Assembly (NCBI GenBank): GCA_964528575.1
Contig: CAZGTQ010000388.1
Coordinates: forward strand, 1-26,035
Direction: 5' to 3'
Source: CAZGTQ01 sp964528575
Lineage (GTDB): Bacteria > Planctomycetota > UBA1135 > GCA-002686595
Length of the DNA stretch: 26,035 nt
The notes under the pieces are model-generated. The model had not been told where the DNA came from, did no database searches, and saw only the letters and a list, made by a program, of their open reading frames with translations. Shown one piece after another: positions 7,668 through 15,971 of this stretch. How positions within the stretch are numbered: the stretch's first letter is position 1; each line of letters begins with the position of its first letter. The position numbers and the translations under genes were made by a program.

Positions 7668-7673
7668 GTGGCG

Positions 7674-8249
7674 ATGAGCAGCCGCCTCCTCGAGCTCGAC
7701 CACTACGTCATCCGTCGCAAGATCCTGAAGATCTTCGGCGCGAGCTTCCACGTCTACACCCTGTCCGGCGCGCTCGTCGGCTTCAGCAGCCAGAAGGCGT
7801 TCAAGCTGCGCGAGGACATCCGCGTCTACGAGGACGAGTCGCAGACGCGGGAGCTGCTCACGATCGGCGCGCGCAACATCATCGACTTCGCCGCGGCGTA
7901 CGACATCGTCGACGCGACCGAGGGGACCAAGGTAGGCGCCGCGCGCCGCCGGGGCTGGAGCTCGATCCTGCGCGACTCCTGGGAGCTGCTCGACGCGAGC
8001 GACCGGCCGATCGGCACGCTGCGGGAGGACTCGGCGGTGCTGGCGATGGTGCGGCGGCTGCTCAGCAACCTCGTGCCTCAGACGTACCGCCTCGAGGTCC
8101 CCGGCGGCGGCGGCGCGACGCTGCGCCAGCGCTTCAATCCGTTCGTGTACCGCCTCGAGGTGCGGGTCGACCCCGGCGCGACGGTCGATCGGCGGGCCGT
8201 GCTGGGGCTCGCGGTGCTGCTCGCCGCGATCGAGGGACGGCAGGAGTAG
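7674..8249 (+). CDS. LURP-one-related / phospholipid scramblase-like protein
   Basis: A 191-residue protein whose pattern matches the LURP-one-related family (YxjI-like, tubby/scramblase fold). It has an N-terminal YVIRRKILKIFGASFHVY, then VGFSSQKAFKLREDIRVYEDES, a basic turn and ILRDSWELLDASDRPIGTLRED. The rest continues as alternating beta strands to a short hydrophobic C-terminal helix (VLGLAVLLAAI). Members are predicted to form a 12-stranded barrel around that helix and may bind lipids; their bacterial role is unknown. The helix has no charged residues, which allows membrane association. I start at ATG 7674; a GTG two codons upstream is possible. It is transcribed away from the dipeptidase gene. 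Confidence 0.78.
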   Translation: MSSRLLELDHYVIRRKILKIFGASFHVYTLSGALVGFSSQKAFKLREDIRVYEDESQTRELLTIGARNIIDFAAAYDIVDATEGTKVGAARRRGWSSILRDSWELLDASDRPIGTLREDSAVLAMVRRLLSNLVPQTYRLEVPGGGGATLRQRFNPFVYRLEVRVDPGATVDRRAVLGLAVLLAAIEGRQE

Positions 8250-8534
8250 GAGCGAGAAGATCGGGGGCGTAGCGCCACCATCGCGCGCGCGCTCCAGTAC
8301 TGCCCCCGAGGGTGGGGTGGAATCGGCGGAGGGCTCACGCGCGCGCGTACGCGCGCGCCCGCGCCCGCGCGCGCGCGCGACCCCCCCTGCCATACCGACA
8401 GCCCGCCGCTCTCCACCCCCCGCTCGCTGCCACTCTGGCAGCCGACCCGCGCTCGCGACCCCGCTGGCGGCCCCCTGCGGCACCGGCACGGGCTTTGCTC
8501 CCCGCGGGCGCCTCCCGCGCGGCGGGCCTGCGCA
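8250..8534. other. Intergenic region with alternating GC tract
   Basis: This 285-bp gap has no recognisable gene. It contains a purine/pyrimidine-alternating CG/TA tract around 8337-8381, able in principle to adopt Z-form DNA, and a small perfect hairpin GCTGCCA-CTC-TGGCAGC (about 8426-8442). No clear promoter for the following response regulator could be identified. Frames covering it on either strand are low-complexity Arg/Ala/Pro translations. Confidence 0.5.
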
Positions 8535-8948
8535 ATGACCGACCCCCTTCCCACGATTCGGCGGATCCTGCTGGCGGACGACGACGACGAGGTGCGCCTC
8601 GGGATCGCCGATCTGCTGAGCGGGTTGGGGCTCGAGGTCTTCCAGGCCCAGACGGGTCTCGAGGCCCTCGAGATCGTGCGGATGCGGCAGATCCACGCGG
8701 CGCTGCTCGACCTCAACATGCCCCAGTGCACGGGGCTCGAAGCGTTGCCGCGGATCCGGCAGGAGCGGGCGGGGCTGCCCTGCATCGTCTACTCGGGCAA
8801 CCTGACCGACGCGCTCGAGCGCGCCCTCCTGTCGGCCGGCGCGTTCGCCGTCCTGCACAAGCCCGTTCGCCCGGACCGGCTGCGGCGCGAAGTGCTGCGT
8901 GCGCTCGAGCAGTCCCCGTACCTGGCTGGCAGACACGATCTGAACTGA
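8535..8948 (+). CDS. Single-domain response regulator (receiver only)
   Basis: A 137-residue stand-alone receiver domain with no output domain. The acidic pocket is LLADDDDEV (Asp15-Asp18). The phosphoacceptor is Asp59 in LLDLNMP, the switch residue Ser87 (VYSGN), and the conserved Lys109 is in HKP. It should take a phosphate from a histidine kinase and act by protein contact, in the way CheY or Spo0F do. No kinase gene is nearby, so its partner and pathway are unknown. Its stop codon overlaps the first unit of the 14-bp repeat array that leads into groES. The short tail after residue 122 is unstructured. Confidence 0.93.
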   Translation: MTDPLPTIRRILLADDDDEVRLGIADLLSGLGLEVFQAQTGLEALEIVRMRQIHAALLDLNMPQCTGLEALPRIRQERAGLPCIVYSGNLTDALERALLSAGAFAVLHKPVRPDRLRREVLRALEQSPYLAGRHDLN

Positions 8949-9058
8949 TCCAGCCAGACCGCTCCCGCCAGACCGACCCCGCCAGACCGATCCAGCCAGA
9001 CCGACCCAGCCGGACTGGCCCCGCCGAACCGACCCAGCCGGACTGACCCAGCAGTCCA
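8947..9058. repeat. 14-bp tandem repeat array before groES
   Basis: Eight consecutive 14-bp units start at 8947, with consensus GAYCCMGCCRGACC. Examples are GATCCAGCCAGACC (8947 and again 8989), GACCCCGCCAGACC (8975) and GACCCAGCCGGACT (9003 and 9031). The last unit (9045-9058) is degenerate. The first unit overlaps the stop codon of the response regulator and the array ends 40 bp before groES. A 14-bp period does not keep a reading frame, so this is not a coding repeat. It occupies the place where a groESL promoter or operator is expected. Confidence 0.9.
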
Positions 9059-9098
9059 ACTCAACGACAAGAGAAGAGAACCCCAAGAGCTCCAATCC

Positions 9099-9410
9099 AT
9101 GGCTACCAAGACGAAGACCCAGGTCAACATCCGCCCTCTCTCCGACCGCGTGCTCGTCCAGCGCGTCGAAGCCGAAGAGAAGACCGCCGGCGGCATCCTG
9201 CTCCCCGAGAGCGCGAAGGAGAAGCCGAAGGAAGGGCGCGTGATCGCGGTCGGCGAGGGCAAGCTCCTCGAAAGCGGCGACCGCTCGAAGATCACCGTCA
9301 AGGTCGGCGACCGCGTGCTGTTCAGCTCGTACGCGGGCACGGAGATCAAGTATCAGGGCGAGGAGTACCTGATCATGGGCGAGAACGACCTGCTCGCCAT
9401 CATCGGCTAG
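9099..9410 (+). CDS. groES: Co-chaperonin GroES
   Basis: A 103-residue 10-kDa chaperonin that caps the GroEL ring during ATP-driven protein folding. It has the family core IRPLSDRVLVQRVEAEEKTAGGI (split by the mobile loop EEKTAGGILLPES, about residues 26-38). It also has the conserved KVGDRVLFSSYAGTEIKYQGEEYLIM and ends DLLAIIG. An extra six residues at the N-terminus (ATKTKTQ) precede the usual start of homology. A purine-rich stretch AAGAGAAGAGAA lies 20-30 nt upstream. groEL follows after 28 bp, and no gene intervenes between the 14-bp array and this start. Confidence 0.98.
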   Translation: MATKTKTQVNIRPLSDRVLVQRVEAEEKTAGGILLPESAKEKPKEGRVIAVGEGKLLESGDRSKITVKVGDRVLFSSYAGTEIKYQGEEYLIMGENDLLAIIG

Positions 9411-9438
9411 TCCCGAGCCGACGAGGAGAACCAAGAAC

Positions 9439-11052
<1,614 letters not shown>

Positions 11053-11073
11053 TCTCCCTCTCCGACGACTCAC

Positions 11074-11144
11074 CGGGGCCGATCGGCTGCAAAGCCGATC
11101 GGCCCCGTTGTCGTACGGCGCCGATCGGCGCGAAGCCGATCGGC
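11074..11144 (+). terminator. Two GCCGATCGGC-based hairpins after groEL
   Basis: The first hairpin is a perfect 14-bp stem (11074-11087 with 11094-11107) around loop TGCAAA, followed by TTGTCG. The second is a 10-bp stem (11120-11129 with 11135-11144) around GCGAA, followed by ACGTTTTCG. All four arms contain the self-complementary decamer GCCGATCGGC. Position 22 bp after the groEL stop fits a terminator; only the second is followed by a run of T, and it is short. Confidence 0.75.
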
Positions 11145-11186
11145 ACGTTTTCGTAGCGCGCCTCCCGGAACCTGCCCGCGCCTCGG

Positions 11187-11216
11187 TTGCGCGCGCGCCG
11201 CCGCGCCCCTTATCCT
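11187..11216 (+). promoter_or_regulatory. Putative promoter of the SGNH hydrolase gene
   Basis: TTGCGC (11187-11192) and TATCCT (11211-11216) are separated by 18 bp, close to the sigma-70 pattern. The -10 box ends 9 nt before ATG 11226, so the leader would be at most a few bases. It lies directly after the groEL hairpins, which fits a new transcription unit. Confidence 0.45.
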
Positions 11217-11225
11217 CCCGCCGTC

Positions 11226-12443
11226 ATGGTCGCCGACGAGGCTCCGCACGCCGCGCGATCGCGGCCCCGACGCCTGCGCCGCGGGATCGTCGTCTCGCTG
11301 GTGACGCTCGTCGTGCTGCTCGCGTTCGGCGAGCTCTGGACGCGCGTCACGAACGACCGCGAGCGCGCGTACCGCGCTGGCGTCAACCGCACGAGCGCGC
11401 GCTGGGTCGCGCTGCTCTCCGCCGGCATCTTCGAGGAGATCGACGACCCGGTCCGGCGCTACCGCATGCGCCCCGGCGCCGAATGCGTCGTCGACGGCTG
11501 GCGCTTCACGATCACGCGGCACGCGACGCGCGGGGAGGACTTCTCGCTCGAGAAGCCGCCGGGCGAGAAGCGCATCCTGTGCCTGGGCGACTCCTTCGCG
11601 TTCGGCCTGTGGTGCGACGACGACGAAACGCTCGTCGGCCACCTCGCGCGCCTGGCGAACGAGGACGAGCGCGCCCGCGGCTCCGACACGACCTGGCGCG
11701 CCGTCAACCTCGGCGTCCCGGGCTACAACTCGCGCCAGCAGCTCCACGCGCTCGAGCAGGACGGCCTCGCGCTCGAGCCCGACGTCGTCGTGCTCTACTA
11801 CAACACGAACGACATCGCGTGCCAGGGCTTCTTCCTCGACGAGGAGCTGCGCGTGCTGCGCAGCGACCACACGCCGCTCCCCGTCTCGGTGCGCAAGGCG
11901 CTGTGGAACAGCCACCTCTACGGCGCGTTCGTCCGCCGCTACGAGCGCCGCTGGTCGGGCGACGCCGCGTCGTACCTCGACGCGGCGTCGCCCTGGTCGT
12001 ACGCGAGTCCCGCGAACCTCGCGTGCACACGCGCGGCGATCGAGCGCATCGCCGCGCACTGCCGCGAGCGCGGCATCCCGCTGTTCTTCGTCAACCAGCC
12101 GCTGATGTCGTGGTCGGGCGACACGCGCTCGGACGAGTGGACGATGCTGCCGATGGAGCGCTGGGCGCGGGAGCTGCGCGCGGAGCTCGGCATCCCCGGC
12201 TTCGACATGCTCGGCCTCCTGCGCAACTACCCCGACGGCGTCGACCGCTTCCCCGAGCCGCCGGCCGAGGGCTTCCTCGTCGAGCGCTATTTCGCCGACG
12301 AGACCGTGCAGGCGTACTTCGCCGGCGACACCTCGGTCGAGCTGCCCCCCGACCCCGACTTCCACCTGACGGGCGAGGGCTACGGCCACCTCGCGCGGCT
12401 CGTGTACCCGGCGATGGTCGCGGCCGGCGTGCTCGAGCGCTGA
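11226..12443 (+). CDS. Membrane-anchored SGNH/GDSL-family hydrolase
   Basis: A 405-residue protein with a basic N-terminus and one signal-anchor helix (about 20-36, IVVSLVTLVVLLAFGEL), so the catalytic domain probably faces the periplasm. The SGNH blocks are in order: GDSFAFG (nucleophile Ser123), NLGVPGYNS (oxyanion Gly163/166), YYNTND (Asn195) and DPDFHLTGEGY (Asp376 or Asp378, His380). Such enzymes remove or transfer acyl groups, commonly O-acetyl groups on polysaccharides; the exact substrate is not evident. I start at ATG 11226, just after a plausible promoter, rather than an upstream in-frame codon at 11187 which would add 13 Arg/Pro-rich residues. The overlapping long plus frame 11108-14764 is not coding. 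Confidence 0.9.
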   Translation: MVADEAPHAARSRPRRLRRGIVVSLVTLVVLLAFGELWTRVTNDRERAYRAGVNRTSARWVALLSAGIFEEIDDPVRRYRMRPGAECVVDGWRFTITRHATRGEDFSLEKPPGEKRILCLGDSFAFGLWCDDDETLVGHLARLANEDERARGSDTTWRAVNLGVPGYNSRQQLHALEQDGLALEPDVVVLYYNTNDIACQGFFLDEELRVLRSDHTPLPVSVRKALWNSHLYGAFVRRYERRWSGDAASYLDAASPWSYASPANLACTRAAIERIAAHCRERGIPLFFVNQPLMSWSGDTRSDEWTMLPMERWARELRAELGIPGFDMLGLLRNYPDGVDRFPEPPAEGFLVERYFADETVQAYFAGDTSVELPPDPDFHLTGEGYGHLARLVYPAMVAAGVLER

Positions 12444-12458
12444 GCGGCGGGTTCTCCT

Positions 12459-12506
12459 CTCTTTCGCGAGCGAGCTCTTTCGCGAGCGAGTTTTTTCGCG
12501 AGCGAG
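12459..12506. repeat. Three 16-bp direct repeats after the hydrolase gene
   Basis: Three consecutive 16-bp units lie at 12459-12474, 12475-12490 and 12491-12506. The first two are identical (CTCTTTCGCGAGCGAG) and the third begins TTTTTT instead of CTCTTT. Each contains the palindrome TCGCGA. They lie in the 159-bp gap between the hydrolase and FG-GAP genes. Function is unknown; the T-run could help termination but no long stem precedes it. Confidence 0.88.
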
Positions 12507-12602
12507 CGCAACCCTTCGCGCGCGCCCCGGTCCACCCGGCGTCGCGGCTGCGGCGGGCGCTCGTTCCAAGCGCCCCGCGAGCCGCCCGCCGAGGAGGCTC
12601 CG

Positions 12603-14252
12603 ATGCGCTCATCCGCTGCGACCCGCCGTCTCGCGCCGCTGGCGGCGCTCGCCACGCTCTCGACGGTCGCGCTTGCGCGCCCGGCGCCGGCGCAGTGTCC
12701 GCTCGATCGCCTCGCGCAGCCCGGCGGCGCGGACTTCGACGGCTTCGGCGCGAGCGTCGCACTCTGGGGCGATTGGCTCGCCGTCGGCGCGCCGGGCGAC
12801 GACGCCGCGGCCCAGGACGCGGGCGCGGTGCAACTGTACGAGCTCGCCGGCAGCCGCTGGGAGCCGCGCGCGAAGCTCACGCCACTCGCGTACCACGGCG
12901 ACGGCCGGTTCGGCTCGGCGCTCGCGCTCGCGCCCGCGCTGCTCGCGGTCGGTGCGCCCCGAGCCAGCTCCGAAGGGAGCGGCCTCGGCGTCGGCCGCGT
13001 GGTCGCGTACGAGCGCACCGCGAGCGGCTGGATCGACGCCGGCTCGGTCGGGCCGCCGGAATCGGCGGGAACGACGTTCTACGGCGCCGCGGTCGCGACC
13101 GACGGCGAGCTGCTCGTCGTCGGCGCGCCGTACGGCGGCACCGCTGCGCTGACGGGCGCGATCTGGACGTACGAGCGCGCGTCCGGCGGCTGGCTGGCGC
13201 TCGCGCGCATCGAGAGCCCCTCGCCGTGGCCCGGGAACGAGTTCGGATGCGCGCTCGCGCTCACGCCGCACTACCTCGCGGTCGGCGCGCGCGGCGACTC
13301 GTCGGCGGCTCCGGTCGGCGGCGCGGTGTACGTGTACGCGCGCACCGCGGGCGGGCTCGTGTACGAGACCACGCTGGTCGCGAGCGGCGAGCTCCTCGCG
13401 CTCGCGCGCTTCGGCTCGTCGCTCGCGGCGGACGGCGCGGCGCTCCTCGTCGGCGCGCCCGGGCAGATCTTCATGGACCTGCCGCTCGGCGCCGCGCACG
13501 CGTTCGAGCGCACGGCGTCCGGCTGGGTCGGGGGCGCGACGCTCGTCGCGTCCGACGCGACCTCGGGCGAGCTCTTCGGGCTGGCGGTCGCCCTCGACGG
13601 CGAGCGCGCGGCGATCGGCGCGCCGGGCGACAGCGCCCTGGGCGCGATCGGCGAGGTGCACGCGTACCGCCGCGACGCGGGCGCGTGGGCGTGGGACGGG
13701 CCGCTCCGCGCATGGGGCACGCCCGCCGCGGACGGTTTCGGCGCGGCGGTGGCGCTGCGCTCCGAGACGCTCGTCGTCGGCGCGCGCTACGCCAGCGAGG
13801 TGGGCGCGCCGGGCGGAGCGGCGTTCGTCTGGGGCACGACCGGCACCGGCTGCCTCGCCGCCGACGTCGGCGCGTTGTCGCTCGTCGAGGGCGGGACGCA
13901 GGTGCTCGAGCTGGACGCCGGCCCCGAGCACGCGCTGCGGCCCTATCTCCTGCTCGGCACCCTCACCGGGACGTGGCCCGGCATCGTGCTCGAGGGCGCG
14001 CGGCTGCCGCTCAACCCGGACGGGTACGGAGTCGCGCGGCTCTACGCCCCGAACGCGCCCCCGCTCGAGGGCAACGCGGGCATGCTCGACGCGCTCGGGC
14101 GCGCGCAGGCGAAGCTCGTGCTGCCGCCGGGCTCCCCCGCCGCGCTCGCCGGCTACACGCTCAGCCACGCGTACCTGGTCGTCGACCCGACGCCGGGGCT
14201 CGTGCGCATCGCGCAGATGAGTCACGCGGTCGACCTGCGCCTCGATCCGTGA
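12603..14252 (+). CDS. Secreted FG-GAP beta-propeller protein
   Basis: A 549-residue secreted protein. A signal peptide (1-30) ends in PAPA before Gln31. Residues about 40-415 contain seven FG-GAP/integrin-type repeats, each with a pattern like FGASVAL..LAVGAPGDD..G.V.LYE, consistent with a single seven-bladed propeller. Some repeats retain Asp-rich loops that could bind calcium. The last 135 residues form a separate beta-rich domain (LEGARLPLNPDGYGVARLY; ALAGYTLSHAYLVVDP) that I recognise from secreted planctomycete proteins, where it follows propellers. The role is probably extracellular or periplasmic binding; the ligand is unknown. A strong Shine-Dalgarno sequence GAGGAGG (12591-12597) lies 5 nt before ATG 12603, which fixes the start. 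Confidence 0.9.
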   Translation: MRSSAATRRLAPLAALATLSTVALARPAPAQCPLDRLAQPGGADFDGFGASVALWGDWLAVGAPGDDAAAQDAGAVQLYELAGSRWEPRAKLTPLAYHGDGRFGSALALAPALLAVGAPRASSEGSGLGVGRVVAYERTASGWIDAGSVGPPESAGTTFYGAAVATDGELLVVGAPYGGTAALTGAIWTYERASGGWLALARIESPSPWPGNEFGCALALTPHYLAVGARGDSSAAPVGGAVYVYARTAGGLVYETTLVASGELLALARFGSSLAADGAALLVGAPGQIFMDLPLGAAHAFERTASGWVGGATLVASDATSGELFGLAVALDGERAAIGAPGDSALGAIGEVHAYRRDAGAWAWDGPLRAWGTPAADGFGAAVALRSETLVVGARYASEVGAPGGAAFVWGTTGTGCLAADVGALSLVEGGTQVLELDAGPEHALRPYLLLGTLTGTWPGIVLEGARLPLNPDGYGVARLYAPNAPPLEGNAGMLDALGRAQAKLVLPPGSPAALAGYTLSHAYLVVDPTPGLVRIAQMSHAVDLRLDP

Positions 14253-14276
14253 GCCGCGTACTATGTTCCGGACGCG

Positions 14277-14558
14277 ATGGACGAGCTCGACGACATGTAC
14301 GCCCCGCCTTCCGGCGGGGGCGCCGAGCGGCGTTTCGAGCGGGTCCCCGCGTTCGGGATCCTCCTGCGCGAGACGCTGGGCATCGCGAGCACCGCCGCGC
14401 TCGTCGCGTGCTTCCCGCTCGCGCTGGCCGCTTACTTCGCGCCGACCCTCACCGACGCGTGCCTGCGCTTCGCGCTCGCGGTGCTCTTCTTCGCGGTGTC
14501 CGCGCTCCTCGTGCGCGCGACCCTCCTGATCCGCGACGCGCTCGCCGAGCCCGAGTAG
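14277..14558 (+). CDS. Small two-helix membrane protein, function unknown
   Basis: A 93-residue protein with two predicted transmembrane helices (about 36-55, IASTAALVACFPLALAAYF, and 61-83). A soluble N-terminal segment with Gly/Pro-rich PPSGGGAERR precedes them and a charged tail (RDALAEPE) follows. I do not recognise a family. It begins 24 bp after the FG-GAP gene; the gap holds a TATGTT sequence 9 nt before the ATG that may be a separate promoter. Both ends of the protein would lie on the same side of the membrane. Codon use matches its neighbours. It is convergent with the M16 peptidase gene, and the 39-bp gap between them has no clear terminator. Confidence 0.7.
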   Translation: MDELDDMYAPPSGGGAERRFERVPAFGILLRETLGIASTAALVACFPLALAAYFAPTLTDACLRFALAVLFFAVSALLVRATLLIRDALAEPE

Positions 14559-14597
14559 GCGCCCGGCGCGCGTCATCCGCAGGGACGCGACTCGCGC

Positions 14598-15971
14598 TCA
14601 GCGCGGACCGGCCGCCTTGCGAGCCTTCCGCGACCGCTTCGCGGGCCCGGGCGCGCGCACGAGCTTCGCCAACGTCGCGCGGTCGATCGGCCCCGACGCC
14701 GCGAGGCACGCGTCCTTCGGGTGCAAGTGCTTGCGCGCGACGCGCACGAGGTCGTCGCGCGTGACGGCCGAAAAGAGCCCGGGGAGCTGCTCGAGATGAT
14801 CGTCGGGCAGCCCGAAGCGCTCGGACGTCACGAGGTACGACACGCGCCGCGCGGCGCGCTCGAAACCGAGCGCGTACGAGCCGACGAGGTAGCTCTGCGC
14901 GAGCTCGAGCTCCGCCTCGTCGATCGGCTCGTCGCGGATGCGCTGCATCTCGGCGAGGAACGTGCGCACGGCGGTGCCGACGTGCCTGGGCGAGGTCCCG
15001 ATGTATGCGGTGAACGTGCCGGGCAGCAGCCCCGCGGAGGAGTGGATGTTGGCGTAGACGGTGTACGCGAGGCCGAGCTCGTCGCGCAGGCGGCGCGAGA
15101 GCCGGTTGGTGAACCCGGGCCCGGTCCCGAGCACGTGGTCGAGCACCACGAGCGCCGGGTAGTCCGGGTCGGCGCGTCGTACGCCGAGGTGGCCGAGGTA
15201 CACGTGCACTTGCTGGCGCTGCGCGGGGAACGCGTCGACGCGCGGCGCGCGCGCCGGGAACTTCTCCTCGAACGGCGGCGCCTGCGTGCCCGGCTTCCAG
15301 TCGCGCAGCCGCCGGTCGACGAAGCGCCGCACGGTCTCGGGGTCGACGTCGCCGCACACCGCGATCAACGCGCGCCGCGCGCACCAGTGCTTGCGATGGT
15401 GCGCGAGCAGGTGGCGCCGCTCGATGCGCGGCACGCTCTCGAGGCTGCCGTAGAGCGGCCGGCCGAGCCAGTGCTCGCCGTACACGAGCCTGCGGAAGCG
15501 GTTCGCCGCCTGCGTGCGCGGATCGTCGTGCTCGACGAGCAGACGATCGACGAGACGCTGCTTCTGCCGCTCGACCTTGGCGCGCGGGTACGACGGCTCG
15601 GTCACGAGCTCGCCGAGCAGGTCGAGCAGGAGCTTCCAACTGCGGCCCTCGATGCTCCCGCTGAGCCCGGACGAGTCGCCGTGGACCGTCCCGCCGGCGG
15701 GCTCCAGCATCGTCGCGAGCTCCTCCTCGGTGTGGCACGCCGTCCCCTGGTCGGCGAGGCTGCCGGTGAGCGCGGCGGTGCCCTCGAGCCCCGGCGGGTC
15801 GAGCGAATGCCCACCGCGCACGTGGATCTGCGCCGCGACGACCGGCGCGCCCGCGCGCGGCGAGACGAGCAGCGTCGCGCCGCAACTGAGCTCGTAGCGC
15901 AGGCGCGGCAAGTGCGGCGCGGGGACGGCGCCGCCGCGCAACGTCGCGGAAGCGCCGAGGAGAGCGCTCAC
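14598..15971 (-). CDS. M16 family peptidase-like protein lacking the zinc motif
   Basis: A 457-residue M16 (pitrilysin/insulinase superfamily) protein. It has the two-half M16 architecture, including the second-half motif DPDYPALVVLDHVLGTGPGFTN (split as usual by RLSRRLRDELGLAYTVYA), which matches the substrate-binding half of M16B subunits. The zinc motif HxxEH, expected after GHSLDPPGLEG, is absent: the corresponding stretch is TAALTGSLADQGT. It is therefore likely the non-catalytic partner of the enzyme encoded immediately upstream, as seen for other bacterial M16B heterodimers. Its GTG start (15971) overlaps the stop of that gene by GTGA, so the two are translationally coupled. The C-terminus is a Lys/Arg/Ala-rich tail. 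Confidence 0.9.
   Translation of the reverse strand: MSALLGASATLRGGAVPAPHLPRLRYELSCGATLLVSPRAGAPVVAAQIHVRGGHSLDPPGLEGTAALTGSLADQGTACHTEEELATMLEPAGGTVHGDSSGLSGSIEGRSWKLLLDLLGELVTEPSYPRAKVERQKQRLVDRLLVEHDDPRTQAANRFRRLVYGEHWLGRPLYGSLESVPRIERRHLLAHHRKHWCARRALIAVCGDVDPETVRRFVDRRLRDWKPGTQAPPFEEKFPARAPRVDAFPAQRQQVHVYLGHLGVRRADPDYPALVVLDHVLGTGPGFTNRLSRRLRDELGLAYTVYANIHSSAGLLPGTFTAYIGTSPRHVGTAVRTFLAEMQRIRDEPIDEAELELAQSYLVGSYALGFERAARRVSYLVTSERFGLPDDHLEQLPGLFSAVTRDDLVRVARKHLHPKDACLAASGPIDRATLAKLVRAPGPAKRSRKARKAAGPR

Noticed and set aside
8947..9058. CRISPR array
   Set aside because: Units are contiguous 14-mers with no spacers and no cas genes are nearby.
8949..9098. CIRCE operator for groESL
   Set aside because: No TTAGCACTC-type inverted repeat is present; only the 14-bp tandem units are found.
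11108..14764. Plus-strand frame of 1218 codons over the hydrolase and FG-GAP genes
   Set aside because: It is in another phase from both real genes and is Arg/Ala low complexity throughout.
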